In this document: positions 27,320-35,094 of the stretch, piece after piece
Position numbering within the stretch: the stretch's first letter is position 1
Layout of the letters: the number at the start of each line of letters is the position of its first letter
Notes under the pieces: model-generated
Seen by the model: only the letters and a program-made list of their open reading frames with translations
The model's database searches: none
Told to the model about the DNA's origin: nothing
Source of the DNA: Brevibacillus borstelensis
GTDB taxonomy: Bacteria > Bacillota > Bacilli > Brevibacillales > Brevibacillaceae
Direction of reading: 5' to 3'
Length of the DNA stretch: 48,995 nucleotides
Assembly: GCF_003710865.1 (NCBI RefSeq)
Contig: NZ_RHHO01000048.1
Coordinates: 1-48,995 of the forward strand
Translations under genes and position numbers: made by a program

Positions 27320-27433
27320 CGTTTTCGCCCTCCTCACGGTACCTCGTTCTTGTACCATAAATATGGAGGGGGATGTCCTTTTAGAACAACAAGCCTTCAC
27401 GATTGTCGAGCTTCTTTCCCGGGACAAGAAAAA

Positions 27434-27476
27434 AAGAGGGGTATCCTCCGGGCCTCTGCCGAAGGATACTCCCCTT
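27434..27476 (-). terminator. Rho-independent terminator of the surface protein gene
   Basis: Fourteen-base arms with one mismatch and one G-T pair (27434-27447 with 27463-27476) are followed by TTTTTTT on the minus strand, 65 bp past the gene's stop. Confidence 0.9.
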
Positions 27477-27541
27477 CCAGATGATTGTATTGCTGCATGA
27501 AGAGCCGGTTGCATCGATGCGGCCCTGTCATGTTGGAGGTT

Positions 27542-29605
27542 TTATTTAAATACTGCGTAGCTGCCGTTGTTGTAGGAAATCTTGTACTGCAACTGATCCA
27601 GCACAAAACGGAGCGGAACGACTGGCACGTTGTTTCTCGCTTGCACCGCTACCGGCAAGGTAACGGCTTTTCCATTGACCGTCGCAACGTTGGAGCCTAC
27701 CTTGAATTGAATCGTTTTGCCATTGCCCACGATCTTGGCGGTGGCATTGGTATACGTGGTCGAGACACCCAGACCGTCACGGAAGAACGGCGCCGGCATC
27801 AAGGTGTGGCCATTTACTGCAAATGGCGCTGCCGGCAGGGCAATTTTCTTGCCGTTTTTCATGAATGAACCGACGCTCGCCTGGAAGGTCACGGAATTCG
27901 GCGGTACGACATTTACCGGGCGGGCAAACAGCAGACCCGGCTCTTCGGAAGAATACACGCCAATGCTGTAGACTCCTCCTGCAGCCGGTGTGGCTATTCC
28001 GGCCGTCTCCAGCAGATTGATGTTCACGCCAGATCTCGCAGGGATGTCCTGCGACGGAACGATGATCAGGTTTTGCCCGCGAACGCCGACAAACGCTGCC
28101 GCTACGCCGTTAACCGTTACCGTCTGTGGAGCGATGTACGCCGGCACACGGAAACCGACCGGCAAGACGATCTCGACAAAATCCCTGTTCCTGACCAGCG
28201 GAACGCCGAGCGATCGGATCGCCACCTGCATGCCAGTGACCGCTTGCGGAGTCGTTTTGCTCAAGGTCAGCGTAGCTGTGCTGTTGTCGACTGGCACCGG
28301 CGTTACCGGATTCGTCGGATTTGTAGGATTTGTCGGATTGGTGATCGGAGCCCCGGAGATTTCAAAGCTTTCCGAGTAGTATTTTCTTCCGTCAACAGTC
28401 ACGACAATCTCATAAGAGCCCGGCGTATTCGGGTTGCGCAGGAAAGCATCGTAGCCAAACTCGATATTCAGCTTGCTGCTGCTGCCAAAACCGCTTGGCG
28501 TACGGAACGATACCCGGCTGCCGTTGACGCCGAGCGACATGACCTCTGAGCCGTTTACTTTCACGTTCAGGTTGGACAAGACCGGCGGGACCATCTCTGC
28601 TCGAGGGAAGTCGACCGTAACGAGCGTATTGGCATACACCTTTTCGTTCAGGCTGACGTCAAAGCTGTAGCCGGTGCGCGCTCCTACTCCCTTGTCCGAA
28701 AGCTTAACATCAAACGCTTTCTTCTTGCCGCCCTTTACTTCAAAGGTTTTGGACTCATAATCCCTGTCGTTGTAAGAAACCTTGTACGTGTACTTGCTGC
28801 CTGCGGAGGACGGGTTTCTGATTTCAGCCGAAGAGGAAAACTCCAGCTTGATATAGTCGTCACCGTCTGCCCCTTTCGGAATCTCGATTCTGATCGAGTC
28901 GCTGTCAGTAATCCGTACGTCATCCGCCTTCGATCCGTTTACCTTCACATCGGAGTTGTCGATCTTTTTGGGCAGCATGTCCTTGTCGGGAAAATCGACG
29001 TAGATGTATTTGCCCTTTTTCAATTTGTCCGACTTGGACAGGCTGAATTTACCCAGCGTGATCGAAGTGGTTGCGCCTTCCTCGTAGTTGCCCTGGCTTA
29101 CGTCAAAATCCTTGGAGCTGCCCTTGGAGGAAGAGCTTTTGCCGATCGTGATGTCTTCGTCGTCGTAGCTTTCCCGGTTTGTTTTGACCTTGATCGCATA
29201 ATCGCCTTTTTTCGACGGGTTGACGACCCTGTCGATGTAGAGAATAAGCCCGGTGTCCGCTTTTATTTTTTCATCGACCGTTATTTTTATTTCTCTGGAA
29301 CCTACGTCGACCTTATCGATGTCGACCTTGCTCTTGTCGTCATCCTTTAGGGTGACGTCGGATTCCCTCACTTTTTTCAGCGAGTACCCCGAAGGAAATG
29401 AAACGGTAATCGTGTCTCCTCTTTTCAAATCCTTCTCGATTTCAAATTCAATTGTATATTCGGTTTCTTCATCCGTATCTGTATTGTCGGCGGATACATC
29501 GTCCACGGACAGTGCATAAGCCGCCATCGGGCTCATGGCTAACGGTGCTGTCAATACCGTGGCTGCCATCAGCGCAGCCAGACCTTTTTTTGCGCTTTTG
29601 TGCAT
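27542..29605 (-). CDS. Secreted repeat protein with C-terminal copper amine oxidase N-like domain
   Basis: A 687-residue exported protein of unknown role, probably surface-associated. Signal peptide 1-31 (cleavage likely after AAYA). Four diverged repeats of about 110-120 residues can be lined up (48-155, 180-292, 298-418, 444-567), each with a VxFP-type strand near the start and an NPS/NPNTPGxYxIxV-type end. A Thr/Asn/Pro linker (NPT units, 422-433) precedes the fourth. Residues 574-687 match the Cu_amine_oxidN1 domain (NGHTLMPAPFF, VPLRFVLDQL), common in Paenibacillaceae surface proteins and not an enzyme domain. No S-layer anchor or sortase motif was seen. The start at 29603-29605 has AAAGGAGG 8 nt upstream; longer frames are unsupported. 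Confidence 0.85.
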   Translation of the reverse strand: MHKSAKKGLAALMAATVLTAPLAMSPMAAYALSVDDVSADNTDTDEETEYTIEFEIEKDLKRGDTITVSFPSGYSLKKVRESDVTLKDDDKSKVDIDKVDVGSREIKITVDEKIKADTGLILYIDRVVNPSKKGDYAIKVKTNRESYDDEDITIGKSSSSKGSSKDFDVSQGNYEEGATTSITLGKFSLSKSDKLKKGKYIYVDFPDKDMLPKKIDNSDVKVNGSKADDVRITDSDSIRIEIPKGADGDDYIKLEFSSSAEIRNPSSAGSKYTYKVSYNDRDYESKTFEVKGGKKKAFDVKLSDKGVGARTGYSFDVSLNEKVYANTLVTVDFPRAEMVPPVLSNLNVKVNGSEVMSLGVNGSRVSFRTPSGFGSSSKLNIEFGYDAFLRNPNTPGSYEIVVTVDGRKYYSESFEISGAPITNPTNPTNPTNPVTPVPVDNSTATLTLSKTTPQAVTGMQVAIRSLGVPLVRNRDFVEIVLPVGFRVPAYIAPQTVTVNGVAAAFVGVRGQNLIIVPSQDIPARSGVNINLLETAGIATPAAGGVYSIGVYSSEEPGLLFARPVNVVPPNSVTFQASVGSFMKNGKKIALPAAPFAVNGHTLMPAPFFRDGLGVSTTYTNATAKIVGNGKTIQFKVGSNVATVNGKAVTLPVAVQARNNVPVVPLRFVLDQLQYKISYNNGSYAVFK
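28307..28342 (-). repeat. Short in-frame tandem repeat encoding NPT units
   Basis: Imperfect 9-bp units encode repeated Asn-Pro-Thr in the linker before the fourth domain. Unit number could vary between strains without shifting the frame. Confidence 0.75.
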
Positions 29606-29660
29606 CACAAACGCCTCCTTTTCCATGCAACTCTCTCCATCATAGGAAAAGGCTAGGGAA

Positions 29661-29686
29661 AAATCGTTACAAACAGGTAACGATTT
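29661..29686 (-). promoter_or_regulatory. Perfect inverted repeat upstream of the surface protein gene
   Basis: Ten-base perfect arms (AAATCGTTAC / GTAACGATTT) around a 6-nt loop, followed by TTTTT on the minus strand, 56 bp before the surface protein start. It could be an operator or an early terminator in the leader. No classical promoter with good spacing was found downstream of it, so transcription probably begins upstream. Confidence 0.55.
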
Positions 29687-29803
29687 GTTAACCGGCGTCT
29701 CCTGTTCGCTTCCCGCAAGGTGCGGCATGGTTCGGTAAAAAAGCAGTATGCCCGATATGCCCATTGCCAGGCAGCGACATGGCCTCAGCACCAAAGTAAA
29801 GAA

Positions 29804-29831
29804 AAAAGACTGCACACTTTCGCAGTCTTTT
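29804..29831 (-). terminator. Rho-independent terminator of the TPR protein gene
   Basis: Ten-base perfect arms (AAAAGACTGC / GCAGTCTTTT), 8-nt loop, T-run on the minus strand, about 40 bp after the stop. Confidence 0.92.
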
Positions 29832-29869
29832 CGTGATCCTGGCATTTGTGGGATCAGCTCTCGTTTCTG

Positions 29870-30544
29870 CTAGCCCATGCCCTTTAACCATGAGAGCAAT
29901 GCCCAGCGCCTTTCTGTCCGTCTCTTGTACTTGGGCAACCCCCGGTATACGTCTACGGCTTCCCTGTATGCCTGCTTTGCCTTTTCCTTTTGCTTCAGGT
30001 CTTCGTAGAGCTTGCCGAGCTTGTAATACACCTCAGCCGATGACTTGTGCATGCCAGCCAGCTCTTCCAGATAGGAGAGCGCTTTTTCCGGCCGGTTCTC
30101 CTTGGCAAAAGCCTCCCCCAAACGCAAATACGGCTCGCCGTATTTTACCCGCGGATTCAGCTTTAGAGCTTGCAGCAGAGTCTCTTCCCCTTCCGCGATC
30201 CGTCCTGTTTTCAACAAGCACGCACCCCGCTCGCTGATGTACTCCGCCGACTCCTGCATCACTTGTGATATTTGATCCAGATAGTCCAGCGCCTCTTTGT
30301 ACTCCCCTTTTTCCATCAAAAGGCGAGCTGCCTCCATCTTGGCAGATGAGTCATGCGGGTTCAGCTGGAGCGTCCGCTTGAGAGCTGCCAGGCGCCGATT
30401 CCGCCGAAACGGCTTGGTGACATCCGGAAAAAGCCGGACAAAGCGCATATCCAGTACATAGAGAACGATCAGGATGATCAGAATTGCCACGAACGGGTTT
30501 CCCGTTATCCACCACAGCAAAGAAAACAGCATCACTTTTCCCAC
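29870..30544 (-). CDS. TPR-repeat membrane-anchored protein
   Basis: Specific function not recognised. A 224-residue protein with an N-terminal membrane helix (about residues 5-32) and then tetratricopeptide-like repeats (about 55-205). Recognisable units include AARLLMEKGEYKEALDYLDQ, EPYLRLGEAFAKENRPEKAL and VYYKLGKLYEDLKQKEKAKQAYREA. The basic end RRTERRWALLSWLKGMG is unusual. TPR proteins act as scaffolds; the partner is unknown. The start is GTG at 30542-30544 behind AAGGAA, and an internal ATG four codons later is an alternative. With the neighbouring surface protein it interrupts the conserved yabO-yabP order, but separate terminators show two transcripts. Confidence 0.8.
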   Translation of the reverse strand: MGKVMLFSLLWWITGNPFVAILIILIVLYVLDMRFVRLFPDVTKPFRRNRRLAALKRTLQLNPHDSSAKMEAARLLMEKGEYKEALDYLDQISQVMQESAEYISERGACLLKTGRIAEGEETLLQALKLNPRVKYGEPYLRLGEAFAKENRPEKALSYLEELAGMHKSSAEVYYKLGKLYEDLKQKEKAKQAYREAVDVYRGLPKYKRRTERRWALLSWLKGMG

Positions 30545-30627
30545 GGTCTCATTCCTTTGCGTCTCAGATACTCTTTCTATCTACTAAACTATACGAAGTT
30601 TGCAAATAGGTTGTCAAATCATGGCAA

Positions 30628-30662
30628 AAAAGAGGACGACCTTCAGCCAGGTGTCCTCTTTT
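30628..30662 (-). terminator. Rho-independent terminator of yabO
   Basis: Ten-base perfect arms (AAAAGAGGAC / GTCCTCTTTT) with a 15-nt loop and a T-run on the minus strand. It ends the yabM-mazG-yabO transcript. Confidence 0.92.
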
Positions 30663-30691
30663 CCGATTCAAGAGAGCCGGGCTTTGGCCCG

Positions 30692-30985
30692 CTATCCCTT
30701 CAAATATTCGTTTTCTTCTTTTTCGTCACGCGGCACCGGTACTTCGCCGATTACGGAGTAGAGCGTAGCCGCCTCTTCCTTCCGCGGATTTTCCTTGATG
30801 TCTTCCACCTTTACCACCACGATCTTCTGTCCGAAGCGGATAGCCAGCTTGTCGCCGATTTTTACCGAGCTGGATGCCTTGGCCGGGCGGTCATTGATCT
30901 CCACACGCCCCTGGTCGCACACGTCTTTAGCCAGTGTCCGCCGTTTGATCAATCTCGATACCTTGAGGTATTTGTCCAGTCTCAT
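30692..30985 (-). CDS. yabO: S4-domain RNA-binding protein YabO (HslR-like)
   Basis: A 97-residue protein that is mostly an S4 RNA-binding domain (MRLDKYLKVSRLIKRRTLAKDVCDQGRVEINDRPAKAS). Related proteins (RqcP/YabO) assist the ribosome-associated quality control system that tags stalled nascent chains; this role in the present organism is inferred. The ATG at 30983-30985 sits 2 nt after the mazG stop with a GGGGAG site. The C-terminal Glu/Lys-rich tail (PRDEKEENEYLKG) is typical. Confidence 0.92.
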   Translation of the reverse strand: MRLDKYLKVSRLIKRRTLAKDVCDQGRVEINDRPAKASSSVKIGDKLAIRFGQKIVVVKVEDIKENPRKEEAATLYSVIGEVPVPRDEKEENEYLKG

Positions 30986-30987
30986 TT

Positions 30988-32469
30988 CTATTTCTCCCCT
31001 CGTCCCATGCGTTTTGCTTCCTCCCACCACTTATCCATCTCTTCGAGGCTGGTGTCGTCGAAGCTGCGTCCCGCTTCTTGCAGCTTTTTCTCGATGTAGG
31101 CAAAACGGCTGGTAAATTTCCGGTTGGTCAGGGCCAGCGCTTCTTCCGGATCAAGCCCGAGGAAACGGGCCAGATTGACGACCGCAAACAACAGATCGCC
31201 CAGTTCACCGGCGCGCTCTTCTTCCGGCGCTGTCCGCAGCTCCTGATATTCCTCTTCGATCTTTTTGTACACATCGGCGACATCGTCCCAATCAAAGCCG
31301 ACCTGAGCTGCTTTCTTCTGCAGCTTGTAGGCGTACATCAGAGCAGGCAAATCACGGGGGATGCCGGCCAGCTTGGACTGTCGGTCCGGATCGATCCCTT
31401 TTGCCGCTTTTTCCTGTGCCTTGATTTCCTGCCAGTTGGCCAACGCCTCTCCGGCATCATCGGCGCTCTTGTCGCCAAAGACATGCGGATGGCGGCGAAT
31501 CAGCTTCTGGTTTAGGCCGGCCACGACGTCATCTACCGTGAAATACCCCTCTTCGGCAGCCATCTGCGAATGGAGCATGATTTGCATCAAAAGGTCGCCC
31601 AGCTCCTCGCACATGGCGTCCGGGTCTTCATCGTCAATCGTTTCCAAGACCTCGTAAGTCTCCTCGATCAAATTCTTGCGGATACTTTGGTGGGTCTGCT
31701 CCCGATCCCAGGGGCAGCCCTCTGGACTGCGCAGCGTGGCGACAATGTCCTTGAGGAAAGAGAATTGCCGGTACAATACGGCTTCATCCTTGGCCTGCGG
31801 TACGTAGACCAGCGTCAAATTGCCGAAGTGATCGAGCCGGTCGAGCTCGTACAGCGGCACCGTATCGATCCGCTCCATGTCTTTGACGCCTACAGCCGTC
31901 GCTACCGTCACCGGATACTCGTCCGGCAGCACCTCCATCAGCGTAAGCTTGACCTCGGAGGCAACCAGCTTATCGTACACCTGTGCAATGATCGTATGTA
32001 GGCCGGGGTGCACCTGACCGGCTTGCAGAGCCGTACCATCCAGCAGGGCGAATCCCTCGATCGGATCGATGCGCAGCCGGGCGAACAGCGGGTCCAGAAA
32101 GCTCTGTCCGCCCCCAACCTCGATTTGAACGCCGCGGCCAGGCCCCTCTTGCAGCAGCAGTTGAACCGTACGCTCCGCGACCAGCGGATGCCCGGGAACC
32201 GCATACACGACCTCTTTTTCCTCGACCGCTTTGGCCAGCAGTGTTTCGGCAATCTCTGCATATACCCGGTCAAAGCTGCCGTGCCGCTCGTATATATCGT
32301 CAAATGCGGTGTACGCAACCTCTCCCGCCAGCTCCGCTAAAACAGGGTGCTCACTGGTCCGTACATACAAGTGGCCGGCTTCTTTAAGCGTGCGATACAG
32401 GCCGTACGGCAGCTGGTCGAGATCGCCTGCGCCGAGGCCAACAACGGTAATCGTACCTTTTGGATTCAT
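30988..32469 (-). CDS. mazG: Nucleoside triphosphate pyrophosphohydrolase MazG with N-terminal methylase-like domain (YabN)
   Basis: A 493-residue two-part protein. Residues 1 to about 225 form a tetrapyrrole (corrin/porphyrin) methylase-like domain (TVVGLGAGDLDQLPYGL, YAVPGHP). The rest holds tandem MazG pyrophosphatase domains with acidic metal sites (NLIEETYEVLETI ... CEELGDLLMQ and IEEEYQEL ... GELGDLLFAVVN). MazG hydrolyses NTPs to NMP and PPi and clears damaged nucleotides. The ATG at 32467-32469 is 12 nt from GAAGGAGG; the TTG directly before it (32470-32472) has better spacing and may be the true start. Same fusion and place as B. subtilis YabN. Confidence 0.93.
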   Translation of the reverse strand: MNPKGTITVVGLGAGDLDQLPYGLYRTLKEAGHLYVRTSEHPVLAELAGEVAYTAFDDIYERHGSFDRVYAEIAETLLAKAVEEKEVVYAVPGHPLVAERTVQLLLQEGPGRGVQIEVGGGQSFLDPLFARLRIDPIEGFALLDGTALQAGQVHPGLHTIIAQVYDKLVASEVKLTLMEVLPDEYPVTVATAVGVKDMERIDTVPLYELDRLDHFGNLTLVYVPQAKDEAVLYRQFSFLKDIVATLRSPEGCPWDREQTHQSIRKNLIEETYEVLETIDDEDPDAMCEELGDLLMQIMLHSQMAAEEGYFTVDDVVAGLNQKLIRRHPHVFGDKSADDAGEALANWQEIKAQEKAAKGIDPDRQSKLAGIPRDLPALMYAYKLQKKAAQVGFDWDDVADVYKKIEEEYQELRTAPEEERAGELGDLLFAVVNLARFLGLDPEEALALTNRKFTSRFAYIEKKLQEAGRSFDDTSLEEMDKWWEEAKRMGRGEK

Positions 32470-32500
32470 CAAGGCGCGTAGCCTCCTTCTTTCAAGTGAA

Positions 32501-34135
32501 CTATTTGCGCAAAAGCTTGAGACGAACGAGCAAAGAGGCGATGCGCTCACCCTTTGGCAAGAAGCGGATGTCGGCCTGCGTCAGACCGCCTGTTTTGAGC
32601 AAAGCGACGAGATAGACTGCACCGCCCGCCGCTACGGCAACCAGGCCGACAATTGTATGGAGTATCCGATTGGATCCGACAACGCCCTCCAGCAGGAACA
32701 GCATTCCCCACTCCACGACTAGCACGACAACGGCCATCGCCAAGACCGATAAAAACGGTCTCCACGCGATCCGCTTAAGTCCGATCCGGGCTCCGGTATA
32801 TTTCCGCACAGCCAGCACATTCAGTCCCATCGCAACGAAATACGCCAGCACGGTCGCGGCAGCGGCTCCGGAGATGCCCCAAAGCGGCACCAGAGCCAGG
32901 TTGAGGACCAGCTTGACCATCACGCCGATAAACAGGTTGCGGGCCGGTCTCATGACTCGCCCGAGCCCTTGCAGGATGCCCGCGCTGGCAATGCTCAAGG
33001 TAGCAAACAGGATCGTAAAGGATTGAATCGCCAGGGCCTGGGTGCCTTTATCGTCACCGTACAGCATGACGTTGATCGGTTCGGCCAGCAGTGCCAGACC
33101 GAAGGACGCCGGCAGACCGAGCAAAAAAGTCAGGCGGATGGCGACTTCCGACCTTCCCGCAATGACCCGCTGCTGCCGCTGGGCGACAGCTTCACTGATC
33201 GCCGGGACAAGCGCGAGCGACAGCGAGGTGGCAAAAAACGTTCCGAATTGAATCAGCGGCTGGCTGCGGTCGAATGCCCCTTTTAAAAGCTTGGCCCCAT
33301 CTTCATGCATGCCGCTCCACTGCAGCATATTGACGACGGTCAGCGAATCGACCAGGGGAACCAGCGGAAGCACCAATGCCCCCAGGCAAATCGGCAAAGC
33401 GTAATAGAGCAAGCTCCGAATCACCTGACGGTTGGACCAGCCTGATCGGCTGGCCTGATCCTCACCGGCCACGGATAACGGTCCCGTCTGCTTGTCCTTT
33501 TTCCAGTACCACAGCAGAACGAGAACGGCTGTAACCGCTCCGGGAAACGCCGCAAATACAGCGCCTGTTCCGGCCAGATACGCGTCCTGGTATGCATTCA
33601 TCGCCCAGAATGCCGCGATCAGGATAAAGATGACCCGGACCAGCTGCTCCATCACTTGGGACACGCCGGTTGGCATCATGTTTTGATGTCCTTGAAAATA
33701 ACCGCGCAAAATAGCTACCATCGGTACGAGCGGAAGCGACCAGGCTACGGCCCGCAGCGGTTGTGTCAAATGCTCATCACCCATGAACCGCGCGATCAGA
33801 CCCGCTCCCCCGTATAGCAACGCAAAGAAAAACAGACCGAGAATCACCAGTGTGATACTGGCTACGCGAAACGCCTTGCGCGCTCCCGCCGCATCACCGA
33901 CAGCGATGCGCTCGGAGACTATTTTGGAAATGGCAATCGGAAAGCCCGCAGTAGCTAAAATCAACAAGGTCGTATATAACGGGTACACCTGCATATACAC
34001 ATACAAGCCGATGTCCCCGGCAATGTTTTGGTACGGAATCCGGTACACCGCACCCAGCAGCTTGGAGACGAGACCAGCCGCTCCCAAAATCGCGGCGCCT
34101 TTCACAAATTGTACGGATGCCTTTTCTTGAGCCAT
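32501..34135 (-). CDS. yabM: Putative polysaccharide/lipid flippase of the SpoVB/MurJ-like MOP family (YabM)
   Basis: A 544-residue integral membrane protein with about 14 helices, starting VKGAAILGAAGLVSKLLGAVYRIPYQNI, the conserved opening of SpoVB-type MOP exporters. Such proteins flip undecaprenyl-linked precursors for cell wall or spore cortex; YabM itself has no firm function. The ATG at 34133-34135 is chosen for homology. The AGGGG site lies about 13 nt away, which is long. Between it and mazG are 31 bp. The open frame upstream crosses the promoter and is not coding. Confidence 0.9.
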   Translation of the reverse strand: MAQEKASVQFVKGAAILGAAGLVSKLLGAVYRIPYQNIAGDIGLYVYMQVYPLYTTLLILATAGFPIAISKIVSERIAVGDAAGARKAFRVASITLVILGLFFFALLYGGAGLIARFMGDEHLTQPLRAVAWSLPLVPMVAILRGYFQGHQNMMPTGVSQVMEQLVRVIFILIAAFWAMNAYQDAYLAGTGAVFAAFPGAVTAVLVLLWYWKKDKQTGPLSVAGEDQASRSGWSNRQVIRSLLYYALPICLGALVLPLVPLVDSLTVVNMLQWSGMHEDGAKLLKGAFDRSQPLIQFGTFFATSLSLALVPAISEAVAQRQQRVIAGRSEVAIRLTFLLGLPASFGLALLAEPINVMLYGDDKGTQALAIQSFTILFATLSIASAGILQGLGRVMRPARNLFIGVMVKLVLNLALVPLWGISGAAAATVLAYFVAMGLNVLAVRKYTGARIGLKRIAWRPFLSVLAMAVVVLVVEWGMLFLLEGVVGSNRILHTIVGLVAVAAGGAVYLVALLKTGGLTQADIRFLPKGERIASLLVRLKLLRK

Positions 34136-34174
34136 GTGTGTGAACGTTCCCCTCTCCAAACACAAACTGCGTAC

Positions 34175-34203
34175 ATTATACCACAACCATCTCTCCACAA
34201 AAA
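34175..34203 (-). promoter_or_regulatory. Promoter of the yabM-mazG-yabO operon
   Basis: A perfect TATAAT (34175-34180) preceded by TGG (extended -10) on the minus strand. A poor T-rich -35 (TTTTTT) is 17 bp further upstream. Confidence 0.6.
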
Positions 34204-34291
34204 AATCGCCATGCACCCGGGCCCTTTGCGGGATCAGGCCTGTATGAACCCTCATTCTCGGTGCTGAAAACACCCGCACGCGCATAGAAAA

Positions 34292-34316
34292 AACAGCCCC
34301 GCATCGAGGCTGTTTG
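34292..34316 (-). terminator. Rho-independent terminator of spoVT
   Basis: Eight-base perfect arms (AAACAGCC / GGCTGTTT), 9-nt loop, TTTTTT tail on the minus strand, directly after the spoVT stop. Confidence 0.9.
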
Positions 34317-34323
34317 GGTCAGG

Positions 34324-34866
34324 CTATTGCTCCATTTGCTTGGCCAGGAAACCTGCTGCGGTTTCTGCCATTTTTGTTTCCAGATCGCCCATTTTCGTCG
34401 TCTCGCTTTTGGTGAGGAGAATGACCGACCCGATCGGGTCGCCGCCAGCTACGATCGGGGAAACCACGAAGGAACCGTAGTTCTCGCTGTAATCGCGACA
34501 GATTTCGTAAGTACCCGCGTTTTTCTCCAGGCGCGTTTTTCTTTCCTCCAGGCATTTCTCCACAATGCTGCCGATTGCTTTCTCCATGTACTCCTTCTTG
34601 GATGCACCCGATACAGCAATGACGCTGTCGCGATCGGAAATCAGCACGGTATGGTTCAAGCTCTCATACAGAGAGTCCGCATATTCCTTGGCGAAATCAC
34701 CCAGCTCGCCGATCGGGGAGTACTTTTTCAGGATGACTTCCCCGTCGCGATCCACGAAAATCTCAAGCGGATCACCTTCACGAATGCGCAGTGTACGGCG
34801 AATTTCCTTTGGTATCACGACCCGACCGAGGTCGTCAATTCGACGAACAATACCAGTTGCTTTCAT
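34324..34866 (-). CDS. spoVT: Stage V sporulation transcription factor SpoVT
   Basis: A 180-residue regulator of late forespore genes that tunes the sigma-G regulon. The N-terminal AbrB-type swapped-hairpin DNA-binding domain (residues 1-50: GIVRRIDDLGRVVIPKEIRRTLRIREGDPLEIF) is followed by a GAF-like domain (about 56-178). Length and wording match the B. subtilis protein closely. A forespore-type promoter lies about 150 bp upstream, giving an unusually long leader in which no clear structure was found. Confidence 0.97.
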   Translation of the reverse strand: MKATGIVRRIDDLGRVVIPKEIRRTLRIREGDPLEIFVDRDGEVILKKYSPIGELGDFAKEYADSLYESLNHTVLISDRDSVIAVSGASKKEYMEKAIGSIVEKCLEERKTRLEKNAGTYEICRDYSENYGSFVVSPIVAGGDPIGSVILLTKSETTKMGDLETKMAETAAGFLAKQMEQ

Positions 34867-35019
34867 GTCATGTTGCCTCGCTTTCCTGAGAAGTGGGTTG
34901 TGACTAAGTTGGTGGTTAGCTGTATTTTTTCCTCAGATTCTCATTTTAACTACGGACCATCGGCTGCAACATTTTCCAGCTTGTTTCTGTACTCTCCCCC
35001 GGGCGGTAGCGAGTGACTA

Positions 35020-35049
35020 TAGTATTCACCCGGACTTCAAATATATGCG
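35020..35049 (-). promoter_or_regulatory. Forespore (sigma-G-type) promoter of spoVT
   Basis: On the minus strand CGCATA (35044-35049), a 17-bp spacer and AATACTA (35020-35026). The -10 matches the sigma-G consensus CATACTA at 6 of 7 positions. spoVT is a known sigma-G target in B. subtilis. Confidence 0.6.
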
Positions 35050-35059
35050 AGAAAACGAA

Positions 35060-35089
35060 AAAACAGGGAACCCTGGGGTCCCCTGTTTT
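35060..35089 (-). terminator. Rho-independent terminator of the PrsA-like gene
   Basis: Nine-base perfect arms (AAAACAGGG / CCCTGTTTT) with extra pairing in the loop and TTTTTT on the minus strand, six bases past the stop. Confidence 0.92.
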
Positions 35090-35094
35090 GCCGA

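Noticed and set aside
27320..27433. Sigma-E promoter for yabP-yabQ
   Set aside because: A CATATTTA resembles a -10, but no acceptable -35 stands at the right distance.
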